Origin: Willaertia magna
Lineage: Eukaryota; Heterolobosea; Eutetramitea; Acrasida; Naegleriidae
DNA: 51,374 nt
Direction of reading: 5' to 3'
NCBI GenBank assembly: GCA_902984215.1
Contig: CADWAF010003808.1
Span: 1-51,374 of the forward strand
Below the pieces are notes generated by a model. The model was not told the origin of the DNA and made no database searches. It saw only the letters and a list, made by a program, of their open reading frames with translations. Positions 29,701 through 39,359 of this stretch are shown piece after piece. How positions within the stretch are numbered: position 1 is the stretch's first letter; each line of letters begins with the position of its first letter. Position numbers and translations under genes: made by a program.

Positions 29701-30016
29701 GGAAACAAAGAATAATAATGAAGAGAATATTCCACCACCTATTCAAACACAACATTCTTCAAAAGTAAAACAAACAATTGTGACAATAGAAGATGATGAA
29801 GAACCTTCTACTCCTGCATTCTTAACGAATATTTATAAAAAGAAGAATAATCCATTTTCATCTGCTTTAGAAAAAGATTCTTCAGAATTAAAGAAAGATG
29901 AAAAGAAGAATGAAAGTAGTGGCAATAGCAGTAAAAAAGAAGATAAAAAGAGTCAAGAGAAGAAAGAAAATGACAATAATAATTTCTTTGACGAATATGG
30001 AAATAATAATGTGTAA
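26719..30016 (+). CDS. SPX-EXS phosphate exporter (XPR1/PHO1/SYG1 family)
   Basis: Exons 26719-27300, 27418-27879, 27953-28481 and 28539-30016 encode 1016 residues. The SPX domain (1-~210) opens with the classical MKFGKRLRDEMTPEWRLSYM and has the Lys cluster LLKKLIKKVQ that binds inositol pyrophosphates in this family; exon 2 continues it with TKNKLLKRVRESYF. Hydrophobic segments begin near 245 (GMGVILSLVFVFTYVVLY). The EXS domain follows, with PGSSWNYMRTTWVITNLVSS and WDLRMDWSL. The last ~350 residues are an acidic Ser/Asn-rich tail, unusually long for the family. Phosphate export across the plasma or an internal membrane is the expected role. The three introns join conserved sequence in frame. 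Confidence 0.92.
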
Positions 30017-30237
30017 ATATGATTTTGAACGAGGCTTATTTTAATTTATTTAATTTTGTAAATGTATCAGAGTTTTAATTTATTATTTAGATATTCTTTA
30101 GTAAAATATTTATTAAAAAAATGTTCAATAAAAAAATTAATTATATATTTTATATTTTGTAAATTAACTTTACAAATTCCAATATTTTCAAAAAAAATTA
30201 ACGCTGGCTTTTCAACCTAAAATTTAACTTCAAAAAA

Positions 30238-32478
30238 TTGTTTGTCAAAAAAATGCCCTTAAACTTGCTAGATTTAGAAGAGGAAGAGGAAACAGAAACA
30301 ACAACAAGAAAAGAAGATGATGAAGATGACGATGAAATTATAATAAAAAAGGGAGAAAAACGAACAAATATTAATTTAAATAATAATTTTAATAAAATAA
30401 AACAACCATCCTCATCATCACCCGATAATGTTATAGTAATTGATGATGAAGATGAATATAGTATTATTAAAGAAGATAATGATAACAGTGTTAGTAAAAT
30501 TAATAAAGAAAATGAAACACCTTCTCTTTCAAAACAACTTTCTCCAAACAATAACCTTTCCAAACAACCACTAAATACCTCAACAACACCAACAACAACA
30601 ACAACTAATAACAACAACACAACAACTCTAAATAATAACAACAATAATAATATTACCCTTCCAATATTAATAACATCTCCTTCCGATACTACTACTACTT
30701 TACCAATAGCCGTAACTACAACCAACAAAGCCATAAACTCTCCAAACAATAGTAATAATAATAACAATACTACAGAAGAAGAAAAAGTATATGAAGTAAA
30801 ACAATGTAAAGATAATATTTTAAATTTATTTTCTAGCGCTCAATCTAAATGGTCAGAATATTATACTATTGAACATACTTATCAGCCTAAAACTGAAGTA
30901 AAAGGTATTTTGGCGGGAGGATTAAAAGAAAAATTGGCGGCTTTAAAAACTAAAAAAAAGTTGGGGATTGTTACGGAAGGCTTGCAAACGAATAATGTTG
31001 GGATTGCTGGGATGGGTGGTACTGGTACTCCTACATTGTTAGCTAGTACTACTAGTACGCCTACGTTATCTAGTGTTGGTTCTGTTGGTTCGATAAGTAG
31101 TTTGGAAGGGACAGGGGATAATGATGAGAATAATACGACACCTTTGTTAGAAGATGAAGATTCTTTGGATATTATTGAAAATGAAGAAGATTTGGAAGAA
31201 CAAGAAAATAATGAAGGTTTTATTAAAATTGATGAATTTACTACTAATAGTATGAATGGTACTAATAATGGAGTTGTCAATCATGAACATGATATCTTTA
31301 AAAATTTTGAAACTGACATTCCATGGCAAACTAAAGATTATTCAAAATATTCACCTTCTCTACGTTTACATTATGAGTTAATAGATTTCTATAATTTTAT
31401 TAAACAAACTAAAGAAGAGGAAATTGTTAGAAAGAGAGTTATAGAAAAAGTATCAAATATTATTTTAGAAATTGATCCAAAAGCTAAAATACAATTGTTT
31501 GGTAGTTATCCTTGCGGATTAATGTTACCTGGTAGTGATTTAGATTTTCATGTTTTTACAAAGTTACAACAAAAAACATTTTTAAGAAAATTAAATTATC
31601 AATTAAAAGAAAGTGAAGATTTTATAAATATTGATTTTATTTCACAAGCAAGGGTACCTATCGTTAAGTTTAAAGAAAGACAATCCAGACAAGAGATTGA
31701 TGTTTCATGTAATAATGGTGATACAGATTATAGTGTTCAATTTATTAAAAATTCAAGTCAAAAATTTCCAGCATTCAAATATCTATGTTATTTTTTAAAA
31801 TACTTTTTAAAACAACGTAATTTAAATATTCCAATGGATGGTGGTATTTCAAGTTATGGTATTTCATTAATGATAATAAATCATTTACAAATGCATAGTA
31901 GTAATTCAAGTATTGAAGATAGAGATGTTACTTCTTTAGGTACTTTATTATTAGATTTCTTAGCTTTATATGGAAAATATTTAAATTTTTATACAACTAA
32001 TATTTGTCCTGAAGGAAATGGTAAATATGAAAGGTATATTAATCAATCACATTCTTTAAAGAATGGTTTTAAAGGAATGATTAAAGATCCATGTGACCCA
32101 AAGAATAATGTAATTAGAGGTACTTCACAATTATTATTAATTAGATTAGCTTTTAGTAATGCTTTTGATGCTTTGGTTTCTCCTGAAAATGTTAATAGAG
32201 AATCATTATTATCTGTAATTTTACATGCCACCCCAGATTTATGTTGGAGAAGGATTTATATTCATAATGATGTACAGTTTTTAGATCATTGTGACGATCA
32301 TATTGATTATTTCACTTCTAAAACGCCAGAATTGATGAAAAAGAGGAATGGTAAGGGTGGAGATAAGGTTAATAATAGAAAGAAAAGAAAGAAGAATAAA
32401 AATAATAGTGGTAATGATAATGGTGGTGAACAAAAGTTAAAGAAGAGAAAACAACAAAAGAAGAATAGAGAAGAATAA
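30238..32478 (+). CDS. Non-canonical poly(A) polymerase, TRF4/PAPD5 type
   Basis: 746 residues. Residues 1-~360 are acidic and Asn/Thr-rich with no fold. The catalytic core begins at SLRLHYELIDFYNFI. The nucleotidyltransferase motif is near 422 (FGSYPCGLMLPGSDLDFHV) with the two metal-binding Asp in D-L-D and a third Asp in EIDVSC near 487. The PAP-associated domain follows (FKYLCYFLKYFLKQRNL; GGISSYGISLMIINHLQ; LGTLLLDFLALYGKYLNFY). The tail is very basic. Trf4/PAPD5-type enzymes add short A-tails to aberrant or nascent RNAs in the nucleus and feed them to the exosome, so it may work with RRP42 encoded about 4 kb away. Confidence 0.92.
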   Translation: MFVKKMPLNLLDLEEEEETETTTRKEDDEDDDEIIIKKGEKRTNINLNNNFNKIKQPSSSSPDNVIVIDDEDEYSIIKEDNDNSVSKINKENETPSLSKQLSPNNNLSKQPLNTSTTPTTTTTNNNNTTTLNNNNNNNITLPILITSPSDTTTTLPIAVTTTNKAINSPNNSNNNNNTTEEEKVYEVKQCKDNILNLFSSAQSKWSEYYTIEHTYQPKTEVKGILAGGLKEKLAALKTKKKLGIVTEGLQTNNVGIAGMGGTGTPTLLASTTSTPTLSSVGSVGSISSLEGTGDNDENNTTPLLEDEDSLDIIENEEDLEEQENNEGFIKIDEFTTNSMNGTNNGVVNHEHDIFKNFETDIPWQTKDYSKYSPSLRLHYELIDFYNFIKQTKEEEIVRKRVIEKVSNIILEIDPKAKIQLFGSYPCGLMLPGSDLDFHVFTKLQQKTFLRKLNYQLKESEDFINIDFISQARVPIVKFKERQSRQEIDVSCNNGDTDYSVQFIKNSSQKFPAFKYLCYFLKYFLKQRNLNIPMDGGISSYGISLMIINHLQMHSSNSSIEDRDVTSLGTLLLDFLALYGKYLNFYTTNICPEGNGKYERYINQSHSLKNGFKGMIKDPCDPKNNVIRGTSQLLLIRLAFSNAFDALVSPENVNRESLLSVILHATPDLCWRRIYIHNDVQFLDHCDDHIDYFTSKTPELMKKRNGKGGDKVNNRKKRKKNKNNSGNDNGGEQKLKKRKQQKKNREE

Positions 32479-32787
32479 AGCTAATGAAAACACTAGTAAT
32501 CATAACTAAGCAACCAATTATAATGAATAATTGGTTATTGCTTAATCTTTTATTTATGGTCAATCAGTGTGTATTGACATAGTTCAAAACTTTGAAATAG
32601 CTTACTATTCCTAGTATTTGAAAGCATAGTATCCCTAGCCTTCTTCCTTTATTTATTATTTCAACTAGTTGTTTACTCCCTTCTTTGTTTCCTTAAATTA
32701 CTTCCCAAATAATAATTTATTATTGAATTGTAATTAATTAAATTTTCAACTGTGAATTGTCAGTCATATAAATATCAATAAATAAAA
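32479..32787. other. Intergenic with a hairpin near its left end
   Basis: 309 nt between the nucleotidyltransferase and PIN4 genes. An imperfect palindrome at 32507-32544 (TAAGCAACCAATTAT paired with ATAATTGGTTATTGCTTA, one bulged T) sits 29 nt after the stop codon. The remainder holds the PIN4 promoter. Confidence 0.5.
32507..32544. repeat. Hairpin after a stop codon
   Basis: Arms of 15 and 16 nt around the loop AATGA, with a single bulge. In the 3' UTR of the TRF4-like mRNA it could influence 3'-end formation or stability; this is inference from structure only. Confidence 0.45.
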
Positions 32788-33177
32788 ATGGGTAAAAAAG
32801 GTGGCGCAAGTTCAAGTGGTTCCAGCAGTGGTGGTTCAAAGAAAGAAAGCGGAGGAGGTTCCGATAAATTAAAAACTTGTAAAGAAGTAAATGCAAGACA
32901 TATACTTTGTGAGAAATATAGTAAAATTGAAGAAGTTAGACAAAAATTAGATGATCTAGGAGGAAAAGTTCCAGCAAGTGAATTTGCAAAATTAGCTGAA
33001 GTTTATTCCGATTGTTCTTCTAAAAAGAAAGGAGGTTCTTTAGGTTGGTTTGGTAGAGGTAAAATGGTTAAAGCTTTTGAAGAAGCTGCTTTCAATACTC
33101 CAGTTGGTGAAACTTCTCAAATCTTTAAAACTGAACATGGTTATCATATTGTACTAGTTGAAGGAAGACGAAATTAG
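32788..33177 (+). CDS. PIN4: Parvulin-type peptidyl-prolyl isomerase PIN4 (Par14)
   Basis: 129 residues, like human PIN4 (131). The N-terminus MGKKGGASSSGSSSGGSKK is the Gly/Ser/Lys-rich arm typical of Par14. The parvulin domain contains VNARHILCEKYSKIEEV, FAKLAEVYSDCSSKKKGGS, LGWFGRGKMV, FEEAAFNTPVGE and GYHIVLVEGR. The final GYHI-x-x-VEGR is diagnostic. Par14 catalyses cis-trans prolyl isomerisation in the nucleolus and acts in ribosome biogenesis. Intronless. Confidence 0.94.
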   Translation: MGKKGGASSSGSSSGGSKKESGGGSDKLKTCKEVNARHILCEKYSKIEEVRQKLDDLGGKVPASEFAKLAEVYSDCSSKKKGGSLGWFGRGKMVKAFEEAAFNTPVGETSQIFKTEHGYHIVLVEGRRN

Positions 33178-33309
33178 ATTTTCATTTCCTCTATTCCCGA
33201 TTGAATAGTTAATTCAGTGTTCAGCAATATAAAGGTACAATTACTTAGTTGTACTTTATCTTAATAAAAAAATAGATTTAAATAGACAAAATACATTTAA
33301 CGAAGAATC

Positions 33310-34014
33310 ATGATTTATTCACCAGTGGAAGTGTTAGAAGAATCTTATCCAACCTATGATGTTCCTCCGAAACCAACGCCGTTAACAACTGGGTATGTAA
33401 AACAATTAATAAAGATTAGAGATGATATGGAAAATGAAATTAAACATTTAATTTTATCATTAGATAAGACCGGAGTAGGATTAAAAGGTAATCTTGTAGA
33501 TGATGAAGGTTTCCCAAGAAATGATCTTGATCTTAATGATATTAGATCAAAAAGACATAGAATTGCTTGTCTACAAAATGATCATATTAAATTAATGAAT
33601 GATATTCAAGAATTAATGTATGAATTACATGAACAAAGTAAAGAACAAACGGAACATAATGAAGATGTAACAATGATGGAAAAACAAGTAGAAACAATAA
33701 AAGAAGAAGAAGAAGAAACACCATTAGATCCCTTCTTAAAAGTTAATTCCATAGCAAGTACATCACCCGCAGAAAGAGCAGGTTTATTACCTAATGATTT
33801 AATCTTACAGTTTGGTTATTTATTAAAACAAGATATTGATAGGAATGGTTTAAAGATTTTACCTTCTTATGTTCAATCTAATGTAAATAAGCCTTTAAAA
33901 GTTATTGTTTTAAGAAAAGAAAAGGAAGAATTTGTTAAGAAAGAATTAACTTTTGTACCGGCTTATTGGAGTGGACAAGGTTTACTGGGATGTCATTTGG
34001 TGGAATTTAAATAA
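33310..34014 (+). CDS. PSMD9: Proteasome assembly chaperone PSMD9/Nas2
   Basis: 234 residues. The N-terminal helical domain contains VKQLIKIRDDMENEIKHLIL, NLVDDEGFPRNDLDLNDIR and SKRHRIACLQNDH, the conserved PSMD9 core. An acidic linker leads to a PDZ-like domain from about residue 140 (PFLKVNSIASTSPAERAGLL; NDLILQFGYL). PSMD9/Nas2 (p27) escorts the base ATPase Rpt5 during 26S proteasome assembly. The last coding third and 3' flank of this gene were copied in decayed form to 512-548, 2132-2233 and 15088-15205. Intronless. Confidence 0.92.
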   Translation: MIYSPVEVLEESYPTYDVPPKPTPLTTGYVKQLIKIRDDMENEIKHLILSLDKTGVGLKGNLVDDEGFPRNDLDLNDIRSKRHRIACLQNDHIKLMNDIQELMYELHEQSKEQTEHNEDVTMMEKQVETIKEEEEETPLDPFLKVNSIASTSPAERAGLLPNDLILQFGYLLKQDIDRNGLKILPSYVQSNVNKPLKVIVLRKEKEEFVKKELTFVPAYWSGQGLLGCHLVEFK

Positions 34015-34136
34015 ACTAATTTTAGTCAACTTGGTTTTAACTGTGAAGAATTATTTAAACTATGAATTATATTGTTTTACAATACAAATTATAAATTATA
34101 CAATTTATTTGAGAGCTCTATAATAACAACACAATA

Positions 34137-34493
34137 CTAATCTACTTTCCATTGAGTAATGTTTGAATTGTTCTGAATTGGGAAAGGAACAGATTTTCCA
34201 ACACATGGAGTATAACCATCTTGACAACTAATCTTTTTGCCATCCTTTACTCCTAAACAATAGAAACAAAAGTATTTTCCACAAGCAACACAATTACCAC
34301 CTCTACATCTCAGTCCATCATGAACCTGTAAGGATAAACAGTGAGGACATAGTCTTTTTACTGGAATTCTAACTTTCTTATTTCCACTTCCACCTTGTTG
34401 AGTCTTAATTGATAAATAGCAAAAGTAAAATTGTTCACTTACATTTACAGGAGTGTTACTTAAACTTTTAAGAGTTGCTGGTTGAATTGACAT
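34137..34493 (-). CDS. Cys-rich zinc-binding protein, IBR-like
   Basis: 118 residues. The core has CPHC at 49-52, C63, C68-x2-C71, C76-x2-C79 (FCFYC), C90 and C97, spaced like the in-between-RING half of RBR proteins (ACGKYFCFYC). No RING1 or RING2 is present, so on its own it is not a standard E3. It could be a small zinc adaptor; no orthologue is recognised. It is divergent from the E1-like gene, sharing a 218-nt promoter with paired TTCGAA boxes. The neighbours PSMD9 and E1 hint at ubiquitin-proteasome work, which is inference. Confidence 0.7.
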   Translation of the reverse strand: MSIQPATLKSLSNTPVNVSEQFYFCYLSIKTQQGGSGNKKVRIPVKRLCPHCLSLQVHDGLRCRGGNCVACGKYFCFYCLGVKDGKKISCQDGYTPCVGKSVPFPIQNNSNITQWKVD

Positions 34494-34562
34494 TTATTTT
34501 TTTTGTTTGATAAATTTTCAAATTATTATTTTCACTTTATAGACTTTAATTTATCACTTCTA

Positions 34563-34637
34563 TTCGAAAATAAAAGTTGTCACTCTACACAAAACTATTC
34601 GAAAAAGTTTTACAATAACTTTTATTTTCGAATTAAC
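34563..34637. promoter_or_regulatory. Paired TTCGAA inverted repeat in a divergent promoter
   Basis: TTCGAAAATAAAAGTT at 34563-34578 is repeated perfectly inverted as AACTTTTATTTTCGAA at 34617-34632, with a further ATTCGAAAAAG between. The right arm continues as ATTTTCGAATTAAC (34624-34637), which recurs exactly at 38400-38413 upstream of the ubiquitin-fold gene. The shape suggests binding of a dimeric regulator. Confidence 0.5.
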
Positions 34638-34711
34638 AAAACTGTATAATTAGGAAATTAAATGATTCTAAATCAAAATAATTCAAAAAAAATAGCTCAA
34701 CACACAAAATC

Positions 34712-37637
34712 ATGGATTATTCCAGACAACAACAATTAATTGACAGTAATGATCAAACTCTCATTGGACAAAGCAAAGTACTTTTTATTGGAGGTCAAGG
34801 AACCTCCGTTGAAGCAATCAAGAACTTGCTTTTAGTTGGAGTAAACAACATAGATATCTACGACAATGACTTTGTCAATCCACTAGACATTGGTTGTTCT
34901 GTAAGTTGAAAATAAGTCATTTTAATGACCTTTTTATAAAACAGTATTTTCCTTTAGAACTTGGTAAAATCAGATCAGATGAATTAGTTAAGCATTTAGG
35001 TTTTCACAACCGTCAAGCTTCATTAACTAGTTTAAAGTGTGCAGAAGAAGAGTTGCTTAATAAAATAGAACAAAAGTCATATAACGTTGTTGTTAAAACT
35101 GACAACGTTACCTTAAATGAATTTAGTTTTAAAGTTGACGAAGTTTGCCACAAGAATGACATTAAACTTATTATTTGTTGCGTTTCTGGATTAAATATTC
35201 TCTTCTTTGAAGATTTTGGAAAAGAATTTAATTATCAAGTATTCCACAACAATTATCAAGAATGTTTCAAAGTTTTTTCAATCGGCGAAGAAAACCAAAA
35301 TGAAGACAGTGACTCTGCAACCAAAGGTGACACTAACAATATTCTTGACAAAAACAATAAGAGATACCTTGTGAAAACTGAGGTTACTGTTAACAAGGAT
35401 GATTTAATAAGATTTTTAGATACTGAAGAAAAGTCCAAAGAAATCGAAGTAGAGGTAGTAGATTCAAAGCTTAATGAATTTTCTTTTATCTCAAACACAA
35501 AAATAGTTAATTCAGGAAGTGTTTATTTTAGAAGAAAAAGTCCTTTAGTGAAGGGAAACCACCTTCCTCTTACCAGATTTCTTAATGATATTTCATTAAC
35601 TCAAACCAGAGATGCCAAACAAAATCATTTAATGATATGTTTGTTTTCTCTATTAAGTATATTAGACAAAAAGCAACAACATAATCACACACAAACAATG
35701 GGTAAAGAAGAAACTTTATTGTTCTTAGAAAAGGTGAAAGAATATAGTTCTAAATTCAGGTTTGTTAACCAAGAAGAATTGCAAAAAGTTGCTATAGAAT
35801 TTTCACGAGTTTGTTACACAACTCTGCAACCTATTTGTGCTGTAGCTGGATCTGCGCTTGGAATGGAGATTTTAAAAGCAATTACAGGCAAATACATACC
35901 GTTGGTTAGGTCACAGTTTAAAATTATCAGTTTTGACATTAATTTTCCAAAAACTGGAAACATTTCTACTTTAGAATTTAAAGAAGAATCAAGCAGATTT
36001 TTGTCACAAGAGCAATTACTTGGTTCTGATATTCAAAGAAAGTTAGAAGATCTTACAATTTTACTTGTAGGATCAGGTGCCATAGGTTGTGAAGTTTTAA
36101 AGAATTTAGGAGCCATGGGGGTATGCAGTGGAAAGGGAAAACTGTTTTTATGTGATGACGATTACGTTTCGATTTCTAATTTACACAGACAGCTGTTATT
36201 CACTGAAGATCAAGCTTTAAGAATGCAAAATAAAGCTGAGGCTGCTGCAGAAACTATGAACAACCTTTCCAGTAAGACGAAAATTATACCAATGAACAAG
36301 AAAATAATAGAATTTTCTGAAAATGACAGTTTTTACAACCAGTTGAACGTCATTATTTCAGCTGTTGACTCTTTTAACGGTAGAGAATACTTTTCTTTAA
36401 AGTCACATGTTCATAATATTCCAATGATTGAGGGAGGAACTGACGGTACTAATGGAAGTGCAAGTATCGTATATCCCTTTAAAACCAACGGATATTTCTC
36501 TCCTAAAGGGTTTGTTGAGGAATCGAGTGTTTGTCCTGGTGGAATGGATTTACACAAACCGTCTAATGTATTTAAATTTATTCCAGAGATGTTTCGTCAA
36601 CGATTTAATTATAATTCATTAAAGGATATAATCAAAGAAGCTGGCAGTGAAAATTTAGAGGAAGTAGCTCAAGATTTTCCAATTATTGAAGAACACATAA
36701 AGCAACTTTTTAAAGAAGTATTTGTTGATATGGTATTACGTCATCGTAGTATTTGTGAAAGTAAACTAAACGATATAGTTAAGTTAGCAAAAGAAGAGGA
36801 TAGTATTGAAGCTGAATATTTAGGTAGATACATTAAAAAACCACCAATTCCTCAAGAGTTCGAAGAACACAATGAAAATCACAAGCAGTTTGGACTGGTG
36901 ATTAGAAAACTTTTAATAAGGTACGCAAACAAAGGTATTAAGGAACCACATTTCTTTGTTGATTTCGATAAAGATGATGAAGATCACGTTGAATTTGCTT
37001 GGATTGTTTACAACATGTTAGCTAAAAGCTATCATCATCCCCCATTAGAAAAATCACTGGTAAGAAGTAAAGTTGGTAATATAATGCCAGCTTTCATAAT
37101 GAGTACTGCCTTAGTTAGTGGAATTATGGCCTTAAATGTTTTAAAAGTTGTTCTTGAAAAAGAAGGAATTTCACAAAATCTAGTTAATTCAAACTGTAGA
37201 TTAGGAGAATTACAAATGACATCAGCAAGAAGCTCTCCTAGTAACCGTTACTTAAGGTTAAATAACAGGGAGGCAACAATTAAAGATGTGATTAATTGTG
37301 TCGAAGTAAATTTTGAAGGGGCTAATGTGTTTAACATTACCCCATTCTTTGGGACAGAAGTAGTTTTATTTAATATGTTTAAAGCAGATGACGATATTTA
37401 TAACGCCAAGTAAGTATTTCTTAGAAATAATCTTTTTTAATTTTTTGTAAGAGTAATTGATTTATTACTAGAAAGTGACAACAGAATAGTCAAAAATTTT
37501 CTTAGTCAATTGGGAAATAAGGAAATATATGTAAGTAAATAGCATTTATTTCAAAAATAACCCACAATAATGATAACCAGCTTAAGATTGAATTCGAACA
37601 AGAAGAAGAGGAAAAGGAATGTTATTGTTTGTTGTAG
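34712..37637 (+). CDS. Divergent ubiquitin-activating-type E1 enzyme (two ThiF domains)
   Basis: Four inferred exons (34712-34900, 34945-37409, 37476-37530, 37581-37637) give 921 residues, against ~1020-1060 for UBA1. Order is as in UBA1. The inactive adenylation half begins YSRQQQLI...VLFIGGQG and has YFPLELGKIRSDEL across exon 1/2. A first catalytic half-domain follows. The active adenylation domain has ILLVGSGAIGCEVLKNLGAM, DDDYVSISNLHRQLLF and AVDSFNGREY. The likely catalytic Cys593 (EESSVCPGGM) aligns with yeast Uba1 Cys600, but the usual C-T-L-x-N/S-F-P sequence is lost. GNIMPAFIMSTALVSG and a C-terminal ubiquitin-fold domain follow. The last two tiny exons were chosen because they restore that domain; the 37475 acceptor is least certain. 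It may activate ubiquitin or another modifier. Confidence 0.85.
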
Positions 37638-37970
37638 GAAATTCAAGTGTTTCTAATAATTTCTACAAACTTCTTAAGTTTTTATTGTAATAACATTTTT
37701 AACTGTAAAACAAATACAATATAAAACAATAATATTAACATTTTATAATAAAATTTGTTAGTGTTAAAAATTCTATTTTCTAAAATAATATTTTGACCGC
37801 GGAAGCAGTTGACTATTTCCTTATTAAAAAATTTATACCAACGAACAACAATTACAAAACGAAGAAAAAAATTAATAAAAAACCAATTAAAAAATAATAT
37901 AAGTAATTTATTACAAAAAGACATTATTTTAGAATACTTTAACCATTTTGTTGTTTAACCATCTGGTAGT
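37638..37970. other. Convergent intergenic region
   Basis: 333 nt between the E1-like gene and the ubiquitin-fold gene. An 80-codon minus-strand frame at 37682-37924 is composed of Phe/Ile/Leu/Asn only and looks like AT-rich background. Nothing else is seen. Confidence 0.5.
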
Positions 37971-38234
37971 TTAATAACCTTCTGGACATTTCCCTAAAAT
38001 AACAATTTTGTCTCCTGGCTGGATATACAAATCTTTCATTGTGCAATTGGCCACACTTCTGTCATTGATGAACCAAACTGTTGATGTCTCTACCAGTTCA
38101 AAACCTGAAACTTGAGACTGATTAATACCAAAAGAACTGACAGCTCTTGAAAAAAATTCGGAAACTTTTTCAGTTTGTAAGAATGAAACGGGTTGTGTGG
38201 CAGATTTATATTCTACACTAACGTGTTGGCCCAT
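37971..38234 (-). CDS. Small ubiquitin-fold candidate ending Gly-Tyr
   Basis: 87 residues. The order of predicted elements follows ubiquitin: strand HVSVEYK (4-10), strand PVSFL, helix EKVSEFFSRAVSSFGI (22-37), strand FELVE, the segment NDRSVANCTMKDLYIQPGD matching the ubiquitin stretch from EDGRTLSDYN to the last strand, then KIVIL and a six-residue tail GKCPEG followed by one Tyr. The penultimate Gly86 falls where ubiquitin has its terminal Gly, so removal of Tyr would expose a Gly end. Sequence identity to any modifier is too low to name it. A non-conjugated ubiquitin-like domain is the alternative. It neighbours the E1-like gene in convergent orientation and shares its promoter word. Confidence 0.65.
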   Translation of the reverse strand: MGQHVSVEYKSATQPVSFLQTEKVSEFFSRAVSSFGINQSQVSGFELVETSTVWFINDRSVANCTMKDLYIQPGDKIVILGKCPEGY

Positions 38235-38790
38235 TTCGTTTATTTTTTTTTGGCAGATTGCAATTAATGATTTTACAATGTCAGAACAATTTGAATGTTT
38301 CTAATTTTCGAATAAAATATATTGTAGTTTGTTACGAGACAAAGTTTATTCGAATTTAAGGAAAGTTAAAAAGAGTGAAGGTAAAACCTTTGTTTTTTAA
38401 TTTTCGAATTAACTGACAACATCGTTGTTTATAATTCCAAAAGAATGTTATAAAAAAAACAAAGGTCATGAATTAATTAAGCTTGGACAAAAATAGGAGA
38501 GTGAAGGCAAATTTGAATAAGATTTATTCTTCTTCTGTATTACTATTTTAATAACTCTATATTAATATTAAAAGTTACTTTTGTGCAGCAAAGCTATTAT
38601 CTTTTTTGAAACAACACTGTTTGACATTAATTATGTAACATATTGTTCATTCTTTGTAAATAAAGCTATATAAAAGGCAATAAATATCTAATAAACATTC
38701 TCTACACTTGAAACAAACGTTTCACTTCTATAATCATCAAAATTTTCGTATTTTTTCACCTGATTATCTTTTAAAGCGTTATAAAGTTTA
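38235..38790. other. Last ordinary intergenic stretch before the AT island
   Basis: About 550 nt of normal intergenic composition for this window. Apart from the TTCGAA boxes I see no gene or RNA. From about 38790 C and G become rare. Confidence 0.5.
38304..38413. promoter_or_regulatory. TTCGAA boxes upstream of the ubiquitin-fold gene
   Basis: TTTTCGAATAAA (38305-38316), TTTATTCGAATT (38345-38356) and ATTTTCGAATTAAC (38400-38413) lie 70-180 nt upstream of the minus-strand start at 38234. The first two form an inverted pair. The third is identical over 14 nt to a box in the E1/zinc-protein promoter. Confidence 0.5.
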
Positions 38791-39359
38791 TAAAGATTTT
38801 TACTTTTATATAATATTATTAATACAACAATAATTGATTTTTTATATTAATTCATAAAAATGAATTTAATTTATTAAAAATAAATATTAATAAAAATAAT
38901 TTAAAATATTAATTAAATTTATAATAAAAATTTTTTTTACTTATTTTTAATTTATTATAATATAATTTTATTTAAATTGATTTATTTGTTAATACTTTTT
39001 TTATTAATAAATTTTTTATTAAGTAATAATAATAATAATTATTTAAAAGTTATAAACAAATTTAATAATAAAATATTTTTATTAAGTAATTATTTAATAA
39101 TAATTATTAATAAAATTTATAACGATAATTATAATTAAATTTTATATTAATCTATTTTATTTTAATAAAATAAATTAAAATAATTTATGTTTTTAAAATT
39201 TTTAATTAAATAAAAAAATTTTATTTAATTAAATTAATAAATTACAAAAAATAAAAAATAAATTCTTTTTTTAATTATTCATTTATCAAAGCTTTTGTTT
39301 TTATTAGTTTTAATTATTTAATTTTTAATTAAAAAAAAATTATAATTTTAATAATTTAT

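Noticed and set aside
30198..30767. 189-codon minus-strand frame opposite the TRF4-like gene
   Set aside because: Antisense shadow of acidic and Asn/Thr-rich codons (poly-Leu/Val/Ser); no protein features.
37410..37475. Ending the E1 gene at the TAA at 37411-37413
   Set aside because: Splicing at GTAAGT with two tiny downstream exons restores the remainder of the C-terminal ubiquitin-fold domain in frame; the unspliced end would truncate it. Still needs cDNA support.
37682..37924. 80-codon minus-strand frame
   Set aside because: Almost only Phe, Ile, Leu, Asn and Lys, as expected from AT-rich intergenic DNA.
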